Assembly (NCBI GenBank): GCA_963732225.1
Contig: CAVSYR010000005.1
Coordinates: 620,001 to 684,000 of the forward strand
DNA: 64,000 nt
Reading direction: 5' to 3'
Origin: VRUE01 sp963732225
Lineage (GTDB): Bacteria > Actinomycetota > Thermoleophilia > Solirubrobacterales > 70-9
The position numbers and the translations under genes are program-made. Under the pieces are notes generated by a model, which saw only the letters and a program-made list of their open reading frames with translations, made no database searches and had not been told where the DNA came from. Positions 34,540 through 41,916 of this stretch are shown here, one piece after another. Each line of letters begins with the position of its first letter. Within the stretch, counting starts at the first letter, position 1.

Positions 34540-35614
34540 ACGAAGAGCCGACCACGCGCTGTGACCGAAGGCCCCGGGAATCCGGGGCCTTCGTCGTAGC
34601 GGGGTCGGTGGCAAAGGGCGGCTCGACGGTCTCGAGCCGCGACCAGGGCGCCGGCGTGCGCTCGTTGCCCTCGTAGACGACGTCGACGCCGCTGAGCCGG
34701 TCATCCCAGGCGCGGCGGCGCTTGTCGAAGAGGATGCCGAGGAAGCCGAGGCCGAAGACCATCGCCGCCAGGGCCATCCCGATCAAGCGCTTGAGCGAGC
34801 GTCTGAATGGCAGGCCACGGGTATCGAGGTCGAGGCGAACCCCGAGGAAGCGCATGCCCAGCGTCTGCCCGGCGAGCGACCAGAAGCCGACCAGGTAGAG
34901 GCTGCCGAACCCGAACCAGAGCGCGGTGCCGGCCGCGAGGGCGACATTGGAGACGCCGTTGCTGTTGCCGGTGAAGGCCGAGGCGATCAGGGCCGCGACC
35001 GCGGCCAGGCCCGAAAAGCCGAGATTGACGATCAGCACGTCGAGGGCGAAGGCGAGTCCACGCGTGACCGCGCCGGCGCGGTCGGTCGGCTCGCTGCGGC
35101 GCTTGCGGAAGAAGATCCTGCGGGCGACGCGCTCGACCACGCTGTCGAGCCGGCGCGTGCCGTTGCCGATCGTGTGGCCGACGTCCTCGATCATGCCGAC
35201 GCTCTGGGCGCTGATCGCGGCGCGGATCTCCGGCGCCTCGGCGATCCGCTCGACCAGGCGCTGGGCCTCGTCGCTGGCCAGCAGGCGGCGCCAGACCTCG
35301 TCGACCAGCTCGCTGTCGAGCGCATCGACCAGGGCGTTCTTGACGGCATCGCTCTCGAGCGCGTTGTTCATCGCCTCCTCGACAACCGGGCCTTTCAGCA
35401 CCCGCGCGATCGCCCGTTCAACCGCCTCGCTCTCGACCGCAGCGACCATCGCCTCCTCGGCGGCGGCCTCGATCGCCTGGTCGATCCCGGTCGCCTTACC
35501 GACGTCGCGGGCGCCGCGCACGCCGGCGGCAATCAGGCGCACCGAGAGCGGCAGCGGCTTGCCCGAGGGACCTTCGCCGTTGGGCGTTGAGTTCGCGTTC
35601 GGGCCGTCTGCCAT
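34532..35614 (-). CDS. RDD-family membrane protein with long helical N-terminus
   Basis: The 360-residue product starts at the ATG at 35614. Residues 30-185 are helical and repetitive, with units such as AAAEEAMVAAVESEAVERAIARVL, VVEEAMNNALESDAVKNALVDAL and SELVDEVWRRLLASDEAQRLVERI. Residues 205-330 are an RDD domain (RAGAVTRGLAFALDVLIV with the R-x-x-A-x-x-x-D pattern, QTLGMRFLGVRL, DKRRRAWDDRLSGVDVV) with three to four helices. RDD proteins include exporters and Na+/H+ antiporters. The repeats may mediate assembly. A bidirectional hairpin is encoded within the last codons. Confidence 0.75.
   Translation of the reverse strand: MADGPNANSTPNGEGPSGKPLPLSVRLIAAGVRGARDVGKATGIDQAIEAAAEEAMVAAVESEAVERAIARVLKGPVVEEAMNNALESDAVKNALVDALDSELVDEVWRRLLASDEAQRLVERIAEAPEIRAAISAQSVGMIEDVGHTIGNGTRRLDSVVERVARRIFFRKRRSEPTDRAGAVTRGLAFALDVLIVNLGFSGLAAVAALIASAFTGNSNGVSNVALAAGTALWFGFGSLYLVGFWSLAGQTLGMRFLGVRLDLDTRGLPFRRSLKRLIGMALAAMVFGLGFLGILFDKRRRAWDDRLSGVDVVYEGNERTPAPWSRLETVEPPFATDPATTKAPDSRGLRSQRVVGSSSS
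34566..34593. terminator. Bidirectional terminator inside overlapping gene ends
   Basis: CGAAGGCCCCGG and its perfect complement flank a GAAT loop, giving a 12-bp stem. It lies 27 bp past the DUF7144 stop (+) but within the last codons of the RDD gene (-), so the stem is both coding and terminating. Confidence 0.7.
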
Positions 35615-35655
35615 CGCCCGGCGAGTATAGGGCGGTACCTGCCGAGCGCAGGTGG

Positions 35656-36042
35656 CTAAGGGAGCTGGTCGGCAGCGCTCATCGGGTGCAGCTCGCCGTG
35701 CTCCAGCGCCTCGGTGCGCAGGTGGCCGATCGCCTGGTACTCGGCCGAGGCAATCATGTCGAGGAACGCCTGGCGGGTCGGGTATTCGACCAGCAGCACC
35801 GAGTCCCAGCGGCCCTCGCCGAGCAGCGGCAGCGCCGGCTCGCCGAGGAAGACGGCGCGACCGCCGGCCTTCTCCAGCAGCGGCGTCACCGCCGCGCCGT
35901 ACTCGGCGTAGCGCTCGCGGCCTCCGTCGGGCTTGAAGCGCAGCAGGTTGAGCATCACCACCGGAGCGTCCTCCCCGGCCCGCGTCGCAAATGCCGCAAA
36001 TCCCTCTTGATTGAGTCGCTCTGGCTCGGCGGTCTCCGTCAT
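35656..36042 (-). CDS. DUF1330-family protein
   Basis: The 128-residue protein shows the dimeric alpha-beta-barrel pattern of DUF1330: VVMLNLLRFKPDGGRERYAEYGAAVTPLLEKAGGRAVFLGE, then WDSVLLVEYPTRQAFLDMIASAEYQAIGHLRTEAL. Family members are small cytosolic proteins of uncertain enzymatic role, related to ABM-type folds. Its ATG overlaps the stop of the Nudix gene by four bases, so they share a message. Confidence 0.75.
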   Translation of the reverse strand: MTETAEPERLNQEGFAAFATRAGEDAPVVMLNLLRFKPDGGRERYAEYGAAVTPLLEKAGGRAVFLGEPALPLLGEGRWDSVLLVEYPTRQAFLDMIASAEYQAIGHLRTEALEHGELHPMSAADQLP

Positions 36043-36500
36043 CGTGCAAGCAACCTATCGAGGAAGGCCGCCTGGGCGGAGTTGATCTTCAGCCGCGCCT
36101 GCTCGGGAGCGAACCACTCGGCCCGGTCCACCTCGGGGAACTCGTGCTCCTCGCCCGAGCGCGGCGGCCACTCCATCGTGAAAGTGTTGCTGTGCAGGGT
36201 CGCTGGATCGAAATCCCCCTCGGCGGCCCAGCCCTGAACGCGCTTGCCACTCTTCAGTCGCACCTCGCCCAGCTCGATCAGCCGCTCGGGAGTCAGGCCG
36301 AGCGAGGAGCCGATCTCCTCCTCCAGCTCGCGCAAGGCGCAGGCGCGCGGCTCCTCCCCGTCCTCCAGTTCACCCTTGGAAATCGACCAGGCGCCCTCGT
36401 CCTTCTTGCTCCAGAAGGGGCCGCCGGGATGCACGAGCAGAACCTCCAGGGAATCCCCGTCACCGCGGTAGAGCAGGATGCCGGCGCTGGTCTTTGCCAC
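36039..36500 (-). CDS. Nudix hydrolase
   Basis: The 153-residue protein contains the Nudix box GELEDGEEPRACALRELEEEIGS (G-x5-E-x7-R-E-U-x-E-E-x-G-U, about residues 43-65). It is preceded by AGILLYRGDGDSLEVLLVHPGGPFWSKKDEGAWSISKG. The PGGPFW and K-K-D motifs suggest the YfcD/NTP-pyrophosphohydrolase style often annotated as predicted NUDIX family. Substrate unknown. It begins the operon with the DUF1330 gene. Confidence 0.85.
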   Translation of the reverse strand: MAKTSAGILLYRGDGDSLEVLLVHPGGPFWSKKDEGAWSISKGELEDGEEPRACALRELEEEIGSSLGLTPERLIELGEVRLKSGKRVQGWAAEGDFDPATLHSNTFTMEWPPRSGEEHEFPEVDRAEWFAPEQARLKINSAQAAFLDRLLAR

Positions 36501-36519
36501 CGCCGCAAACGGTATTCGA

Positions 36520-37686
36520 CTAGGCGACTCGCCTCAGCTCGCCGCGTTGGCTGCCGGCCGCGGCGAGGGCGCGGCGCCCGGCCTCGGCGCCGCTCGCCCA
36601 GGAGACCTCGGAGAGCAGGCCGGGGGCGGCGACCATGTCGCCGGCGAGGAAGACGCCGTCACCGCGATCGACGGCGGGACGGTCGCGCCAGGCCTTGCCG
36701 GGGTGATCGAGCGGGCCGCTGCGGCCGTCCATCACCTGACGGCGACGCCAGTTCTCGCGCTCCGCCAGCCCCGGGAACGTCGCTTCGAGCAAGCGCTCGA
36801 GGCGCAACGCCGCCGCCTCGGTGCCCTCGCCGGGCCGCACCGGCATCTGCGCCTGCACCAGCTCCTCGCCCGCTGGCGCCAGTGAGGAGTCGGCGGCGCT
36901 GAAGCGCTCGACCCAGCCCGACTCGTCGAGGTCGGAGACGATGAAGGGGTCGCCGCGGCGGTGCTCAAGGCCAAGGTCGATGCAGACCGTGTGCCCGCCG
37001 GGCCAGCTCAGCGAGTCGTCGCCGAGCAGCTCTGCCGCCCGGCCCAGCTCGGTAGCGACGATCAGCGGCGCTTCGGGCAGGGACTCGACCGCGTGGCCGG
37101 TCTCGATCTCGGCCCCGAGCCGGCGTGCCCGCATCTCCAGCGCCTCGATCAACGAGCTCCAGCCGCCATGCAGGTAGCGCGCCGTCGGCGGCGGGCTGAG
37201 CAGGACACGGACCGAGTGCTTCCAGACGAAGGCGGCGGAGAGCTCACCGGGGTCGTGGTGGAAGGTGTAGACGCCGGCGGCGGCGGAGAGCATCGCCGCC
37301 GTGCGCTCATCGGAGTGGCTGGCGACCCAGCTGCGGAAGTCCTGATCTACAGGCGCTTCGCGACCGCGCAGGCGCAGGACGGCGGGAACCGTCCCCAGTG
37401 GCGGCGTGCGGCGGATCTCGCCCTGCCAGCGGAAGCGGATGCCGGCCAGTGGCGGGCCCGAGTAGTGCGGCAGCAGTTCGCGCTCGGCCAGCCATGACCA
37501 GAGCGGGCCGTCCTTGTAGATGACGTGGGGACCGAAGTTCGCCTTGTAGGGGCCGGCCGTGCTGCGAGCGCGACCGCCGAGCGAATCGTGTGCCTCCAGC
37601 AGCCGCGCCGATGCTCCACCTTCGGCCGCGGTGATCGCGGCGGTAAGTCCGGCGATTTCACCTCCGACAATCGTGACCCGGCTCAT
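36520..37686 (-). CDS. FAD-dependent amine-oxidase/phytoene-desaturase-like protein
   Basis: The 388-residue flavoprotein begins VTIVGGEIAGLTAAITAAEGGASARLLEAHDSLGGRA. This is the FAD motif with the ribose-binding Glu and the following G-G-R-A of amine oxidases and carotenoid desaturases. The second Gly of GxGxxG is Glu here (G-G-E-I-A-G). The C-terminal FAD motif is GVFLAGDMVAAPGLLSEVSWASGAEAGRRAL. It probably oxidises or isomerises a small lipid-like substrate. The gene is divergent from a MocR-type regulator 81 bp away. Confidence 0.75.
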   Translation of the reverse strand: MSRVTIVGGEIAGLTAAITAAEGGASARLLEAHDSLGGRARSTAGPYKANFGPHVIYKDGPLWSWLAERELLPHYSGPPLAGIRFRWQGEIRRTPPLGTVPAVLRLRGREAPVDQDFRSWVASHSDERTAAMLSAAAGVYTFHHDPGELSAAFVWKHSVRVLLSPPPTARYLHGGWSSLIEALEMRARRLGAEIETGHAVESLPEAPLIVATELGRAAELLGDDSLSWPGGHTVCIDLGLEHRRGDPFIVSDLDESGWVERFSAADSSLAPAGEELVQAQMPVRPGEGTEAAALRLERLLEATFPGLAERENWRRRQVMDGRSGPLDHPGKAWRDRPAVDRGDGVFLAGDMVAAPGLLSEVSWASGAEAGRRALAAAGSQRGELRRVA

Positions 37687-37741
37687 CGCATCGCCTCGCT
37701 TTCATCTCGCTCACACTGCATCCGAAATCATCGTACGGCGA

Positions 37742-37766
37742 CACTGGTCCGCTATACAGTGCCAGT
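37742..37766. promoter_or_regulatory. Overlapping inverted repeats before MocR gene
   Basis: CACTG (37742-37746) pairs with CAGTG (37757-37761), and ACTGG (37743-37747) pairs with CCAGT (37762-37766). Both sit around TATACA (37753-37758), a good -10 hexamer only 9 bases before the ATG. They are candidate operators for autoregulation and control of the divergent FAD gene. Confidence 0.45.
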
Positions 37767-37767
37767 A

Positions 37768-39174
37768 ATGGCACGCTCTAATGGACCAGTTAGTCCCACC
37801 CTGCTGGTTGAGCTGGACCGCAACGGTGAGGTGCCGTTGCACGAACAGATCGAGCGCTCAATTCGCGAGGGCGTCCGCAGCGGTCGCCTGGGCGCCGAAT
37901 CGCAACTCCCTTCCAGCCGCAGCCTCGCCGCCGAGCTGGGAATCTCGCGCGGCGTCGTCAGCGAGGCCTACGGCCAGCTCGCCGCCGAGGGCTACCTGCT
38001 CGCCCGCCAGGGCGCCCCGGTGCGGGTGGCGCCTACCGTACGGGCCGCGGCGCAGCGCGCCCCCTCCCCCTCGCTGCGGCCCAGCTTCACCCACCGCCTC
38101 GACCCCGGCCTCCCCGATCTCGCCGGCTTCCCCCGCGACCGCTGGCTGCGCTCGCTGCGGGCGGCCTGGCGACAGGCCCCAATCGACGCCGTCGACTACC
38201 CCGACCCCCGCGGCGTCCCGGCTTTGCGCGAGACGCTTGCCGAGTATCTCGGGCGCATACGCGGCGCTGCCGCCGACCCCGAGCAGCTGCTCGTCTGCAC
38301 CGGCTTCAGCCAGGGCCTCTCGCTGATCGCGCGTTGGCTGGCCAGCCGCGGCGTCACCAGCGTCGCGCTCGAGGACCCGGGCTGGCACAGCCACCGGCTG
38401 ATCCTCGAGCAGGCCGGTCTGGCAGTCGAGCCGATCCCCGTAGACGGCGAGGGCCTGCGGGTTGACCTGCTCGAGCGCAGCGAGGCGGCGGCGGTGATCG
38501 TCACCCCCGCCCATCAGTTCCCCACCGGCGCGGTGCTGAGCAGCGAGCGGCGGGCCGAGCTGGTCGAGTGGGCGGAGCGGGGCGAGCGGCTGATCGTCGA
38601 GGACGACTTCGACGCCGAGCTGCGCTACGACCGCGCCGGGGTCGGCGCCCTGCAGGGGCTCGCCCCCGAGCGCGTCGCTTACATCGGCTCGGCGAGCAAG
38701 CGACTGGTGCCGGGGATGCGACTCGGCTGGATGCTGACCCCGTCCTGGCTCGGCTGGCCACTGATCTCGGTCAAGGCAATCGAGGACCGCGGCTCGGAGG
38801 CGATCGGCCAGCTCGCCCTGCAGGACTTCATCGAACGCGGCGAGCTCGATCGCCACCTGCGGCGAATGCGGCTGCGCTACCAGCGCCGCCGCGAGGCGCT
38901 GATGGAATCCCTCGATCGCCACCTGCCCCAGGCAAAGGTCGAGGAGGGTGCCGCCGGTCTCTACGAGCTGGCCGAGCTGCCAGAGGGGATCGACGAGGCT
39001 GCCCTGACCAGCGCGGCTGCAAGCCGTGGCGTCGGGGTCGAGGGCCTGGCGCTGCACCGCTTCCGGCATGGCGGGCCACCGGGACTCGTGCTCGGCTTCG
39101 CCGGCATGCCGGAGCCGGCGATCGAGCAGAGCGTCCGCCTGCTGGCCGAGGCGTTCGCGGAGGTCGAGCCCTAG
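37768..39174 (+). CDS. MocR/GabR-type regulator (GntR HTH fused to aminotransferase)
   Basis: The 468-residue protein has a GntR winged helix at residues 20-85 (PLHEQIERSIREGVRSGRLGAESQLPSSRSLAAELGISRGVVSEAYGQL). A fold-type I aminotransferase domain follows, with IVEDDFDAELRYDR and the PLP-lysine motif YIGSASKRLVPGMRLGW. Such regulators sense an amine or PLP adduct and usually control a divergent gene. Here that would be the FAD oxidase-like gene. The ATG at 37768 has no ribosome site; the mRNA may be leaderless. The stop overlaps the convergent amidase by four bases. Confidence 0.85.
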   Translation: MARSNGPVSPTLLVELDRNGEVPLHEQIERSIREGVRSGRLGAESQLPSSRSLAAELGISRGVVSEAYGQLAAEGYLLARQGAPVRVAPTVRAAAQRAPSPSLRPSFTHRLDPGLPDLAGFPRDRWLRSLRAAWRQAPIDAVDYPDPRGVPALRETLAEYLGRIRGAAADPEQLLVCTGFSQGLSLIARWLASRGVTSVALEDPGWHSHRLILEQAGLAVEPIPVDGEGLRVDLLERSEAAAVIVTPAHQFPTGAVLSSERRAELVEWAERGERLIVEDDFDAELRYDRAGVGALQGLAPERVAYIGSASKRLVPGMRLGWMLTPSWLGWPLISVKAIEDRGSEAIGQLALQDFIERGELDRHLRRMRLRYQRRREALMESLDRHLPQAKVEEGAAGLYELAELPEGIDEAALTSAAASRGVGVEGLALHRFRHGGPPGLVLGFAGMPEPAIEQSVRLLAEAFAEVEP

Positions 39175-40592
39175 GCAGCCGTGATGGCCGGCGCGAGCCG
39201 CTCGGCCCAGGGCCTGGCCGCTTCGAGCTGTGCGCCCAGTCGGATCAGCCTCGCCTCTTCGAAGGGGCCGCCGGTGAGCATCGCGCCGACCGGGATCCCC
39301 TCGTCGTTCCAGTGCAACGGCAGCGAGATGGCGGGCAGGCCGGTGATGTTGCCGAAGGCGGTGAAGCAGACCGAGCTGATGGTCTCGAAGACCGGCTGGT
39401 CGGGCGCGGCGTGCTGCGCGGACAGGACCTGACCGCTCGGCGGCGGCAGGATGCCCGAGGTCGGGGTCAACAGCAGGTCGAAGTCCCTGCCCCAGCGGGC
39501 CACTTCGCGCCGCGAGAGCCGCTCCAGCCTCTGCACGGCGACGACGTACTCGTAGGCGCTGACCCGGTCGGTCGCGGCCTCGTAGGCGTGGCGGTTATGC
39601 GGCTCGACCTTGGACCAATCGACGCCGTCGTAGTCGGCGATGCCGCCGATCGTCATCGTCACGAAGTCCGGCGTCAGCTCCTCGGAGATCGTCCCCACCT
39701 CGACCTCGACCACCTCGTGCCCGATCTCCTCGAGCAGCGCGGCGGCGTCGCGAGCGGCCTGGGCACAGTCGGGATCGGTCGGCAGGCCGAGCGGCGCCTC
39801 GGCCATCAGGCCGATCCGCAGCTTCTCGACCGGCGCACCCACCTCCTCGGCGAAGGGGCGCTGCGGTGCCGGCGCGTTGAACCAGGCGAGCGGATCGGGA
39901 CCGGCCATGACATCGAGCGAAGCCGCGGCATCGGCCATCGTGCGAGTGATCGCGCCCTCGACCACGGCGCCCATCCAGGTCTGAGCGCGGCGCGGGATGC
40001 GACCGCGGCTGCTCTTCAGGCCGACCAGCCCGGTGTAGGCGGCGGGGATGCGGATCGAGCCACCGCCGTCGTTGGCGTGGGCGATCGGAAACATGCCGCC
40101 CGCCACCGCCGCGGACGCCCCACCCGAGGAGCCGCCCGAAGCGCGGCCCGTGTCCCAGGGGTTGACGGTGTTGCCGTAGCGCGAGTTCTCGGCGACGGTG
40201 AGCGGACCGAACTCGGGCGTGTTGGTGCGACCGCAGAGCACGAAGCCGGCCCGCTGCAGCGCCTCGACCACCAGCTCGCTCTCCTCGCTGAGCTCGTCGC
40301 CGGCGCCGTTGGAGCCATAGGTGAGTGGCCAGCCCGCCACCGCGGTCAGGTCCTTGATCGGGATCGGCACGCCAAGGAACGGCGCCTCCTCCCCGGCCGC
40401 GATCCGCGCGTCGGCGTCGCGGGCAGCCGCCCGAGCGGCCTCGTCATCGCGCCAGATGACTGCGTTCAGCTCGGGGTTGTGAGCGTCGACCGCGGCGAGG
40501 CAGTCCTCGAGCAACTCAACCGCGGTGAGCTCGCGCGCTCGCAGCGCAGCGGCAAGGTCGACCGCGGCGGTCTCCGGTCCCAGAGCGGACAT
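39171..40592 (-). CDS. Amidase-signature enzyme
   Basis: The 473-residue protein has the Ser-cisSer-Lys triad region: Lys in PIPIKDLTAVAGWPLTYGS, and the signature GRASGGSSGGASAAVAGGMFPIAHANDGGGSIRIPAAYTGLVGLK. It hydrolyses amides; aryl amides, malonamide or 6-aminohexanoate-cyclic-dimer-type substrates are possible. The ATG at 40592 overlaps the stop of the cupin gene (TGATG), so the two are translationally coupled. A start 27 codons earlier would overlap the cupin gene and is rejected. Confidence 0.85.
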   Translation of the reverse strand: MSALGPETAAVDLAAALRARELTAVELLEDCLAAVDAHNPELNAVIWRDDEAARAAARDADARIAAGEEAPFLGVPIPIKDLTAVAGWPLTYGSNGAGDELSEESELVVEALQRAGFVLCGRTNTPEFGPLTVAENSRYGNTVNPWDTGRASGGSSGGASAAVAGGMFPIAHANDGGGSIRIPAAYTGLVGLKSSRGRIPRRAQTWMGAVVEGAITRTMADAAASLDVMAGPDPLAWFNAPAPQRPFAEEVGAPVEKLRIGLMAEAPLGLPTDPDCAQAARDAAALLEEIGHEVVEVEVGTISEELTPDFVTMTIGGIADYDGVDWSKVEPHNRHAYEAATDRVSAYEYVVAVQRLERLSRREVARWGRDFDLLLTPTSGILPPPSGQVLSAQHAAPDQPVFETISSVCFTAFGNITGLPAISLPLHWNDEGIPVGAMLTGGPFEEARLIRLGAQLEAARPWAERLAPAITAA

Positions 40593-40966
40593 CAGGCGTG
40601 CCGGGCGGCGCGCTCGCGCGCTTCGCCCTTCTCCTCGATCGTCATCGCGCCAGGATGACCCTCGCCCGGCCACGGGCTGAGTATCAGCAAAAGGCGGGCG
40701 TCGGACCTTGCGGTGACCGTGCGACGCTCACCGGGGTCGAACTCGAAGAGATGGCCCGGACTTGCCGAAACAGCCTCTCCGGCGGGAACCGTCACATCCA
40801 CCTCGCCGCTGACGACGATGAGCCGGGCCCGCTCGTGCACCTCATGCTCCTGCAGCTCCTCCCCAGCCGGAAGGTCGAGCACGATCGTCCGCGCATCGTC
40901 GGCCGAGGCCAGAATCCGCGGTTGGTGCGGCTCGGCTACGACGATTTTCAGGTCCCAGCTCTGCAT
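40592..40966 (-). CDS. Small cupin protein
   Basis: The 124-residue product starts MQSWDLKIVVAEPHQPRIL and shows a single cupin barrel: LQEHEVHERARLIVVSGEVDVTVPAGEAVSASPGHLFEFDPGERRTVTARSDARLLLIL. The His pair and Glu could bind a metal. It is upstream of the amidase with a TGATG junction. Its role may be enzymatic or ligand sensing. A longer frame to 41038 overlaps the divergent membrane gene and lacks a ribosome site. Confidence 0.75.
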   Translation of the reverse strand: MQSWDLKIVVAEPHQPRILASADDARTIVLDLPAGEELQEHEVHERARLIVVSGEVDVTVPAGEAVSASPGHLFEFDPGERRTVTARSDARLLLILSPWPGEGHPGAMTIEEKGEARERAARHA

Positions 40967-41022
40967 CTCTTCCCTTTCGTGGTCCCGCTTGCCGAGAGCC
41001 AGCTTAAACTCGAACGCCTCGC

Positions 41023-41895
41023 ATGACCACCGCCTCAATCATCTCCAACTTCTGGGGCAACCTCGAAGAGAACCACGAGCAGGCGGTCTTCCTCGTCCTC
41101 GTCGGCTTCCTCGGCTCCTTCGCCTTCATCCGCATGAGCACGCGGATCATCCGCAGCGAAAGCGTCTCCTGGTGGCCGGGGAACGTCGAAAGCGAGAGCG
41201 GTGTCCACGTCCACCACCTGGTCTTCGGGATCGTCACGATGATGGTCGCCGGCACCCTCGCCTTCGTCGCCGATGGCCGCACGCCATACACCGAGATCTG
41301 CGCGCTCGGCTTCGGCATCGGAGTTGGTCTGACGATCGACGAGTTCGCCCTCTGGGTGCACCTGGAGGACGTCTACTGGGCGAAGGAGGGGCGCAGCTCG
41401 ATCGACGCAACCGTGATCGCAGCCGCCGTGATGCTGCTGATCGTCCTAGGCGCCAACCCCCTGACAATCGACTCCGGCTCCCCCGCCGTGGTGATCACCA
41501 GCATCCTCGCCACCCTCTTCGTCTTCTTGATGGTCGCGATCTGCTTCCTCAAGGGACGGATCATGCACGGGGTGGTCGGTTTCTTCGTCTTCCCGATCGC
41601 GATCTACGGCGCCTGCCGGATCGGCAAGCCGGGTTCGAGCTGGGGAAGGCGCCGCTACGGCGAGCGCCGACCGAAGAAGCAGGCCAAGGCCGAAGATCGC
41701 TTCCAGCCCGACCGCCGCACCGAGCGCTTCAAGGAAGCGTTCCGCGACATCGTCGGTGGCAAGCCGAGCGAGGGCCTTACCGCGGTCGGCGAAGAGACCG
41801 TCGCCGCAACCCGGGAGGCCGGAGCCGAAATGCGCGAGGGGGCGGAACGGCTTGCCCAGGCCGCCGACCCGAGTCGGCAAAAGCGGAAAGACTGA
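41023..41895 (+). CDS. Six-helix membrane protein with charged helical tail
   Basis: The 290-residue protein has about six membrane helices: AVFLVLVGFLGSFAFIRM, HHLVFGIVTMMVAGTLAFVA, ICALGFGIGVGLTIDEFALWV, TVIAAAVMLLIVLGA, VVITSILATLFVFLMVAICFL and HGVVGFFVFPIAIYG. A cytosolic tail rich in Arg, Lys and Glu follows (residues 205-290). Helix-embedded His-His-His (HVHHLVFG) and Asp-Glu (IDEFALWVHLEDVYW) could ligate metal. I recall similar actinobacterial integral membrane proteins, but none with a known role. Confidence 0.7.
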   Translation: MTTASIISNFWGNLEENHEQAVFLVLVGFLGSFAFIRMSTRIIRSESVSWWPGNVESESGVHVHHLVFGIVTMMVAGTLAFVADGRTPYTEICALGFGIGVGLTIDEFALWVHLEDVYWAKEGRSSIDATVIAAAVMLLIVLGANPLTIDSGSPAVVITSILATLFVFLMVAICFLKGRIMHGVVGFFVFPIAIYGACRIGKPGSSWGRRRYGERRPKKQAKAEDRFQPDRRTERFKEAFRDIVGGKPSEGLTAVGEETVAATREAGAEMREGAERLAQAADPSRQKRKD

Positions 41896-41916
41896 CCTAA
41901 CCGCTAAGAATTAACT

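Noticed and set aside
35615..36049. Upstream extension of the RDD frame
   Set aside because: It overlaps the DUF1330 gene antisense-free but out of frame and has no similarity to RDD proteins. The ATG at 35614 gives a coherent N-terminus.
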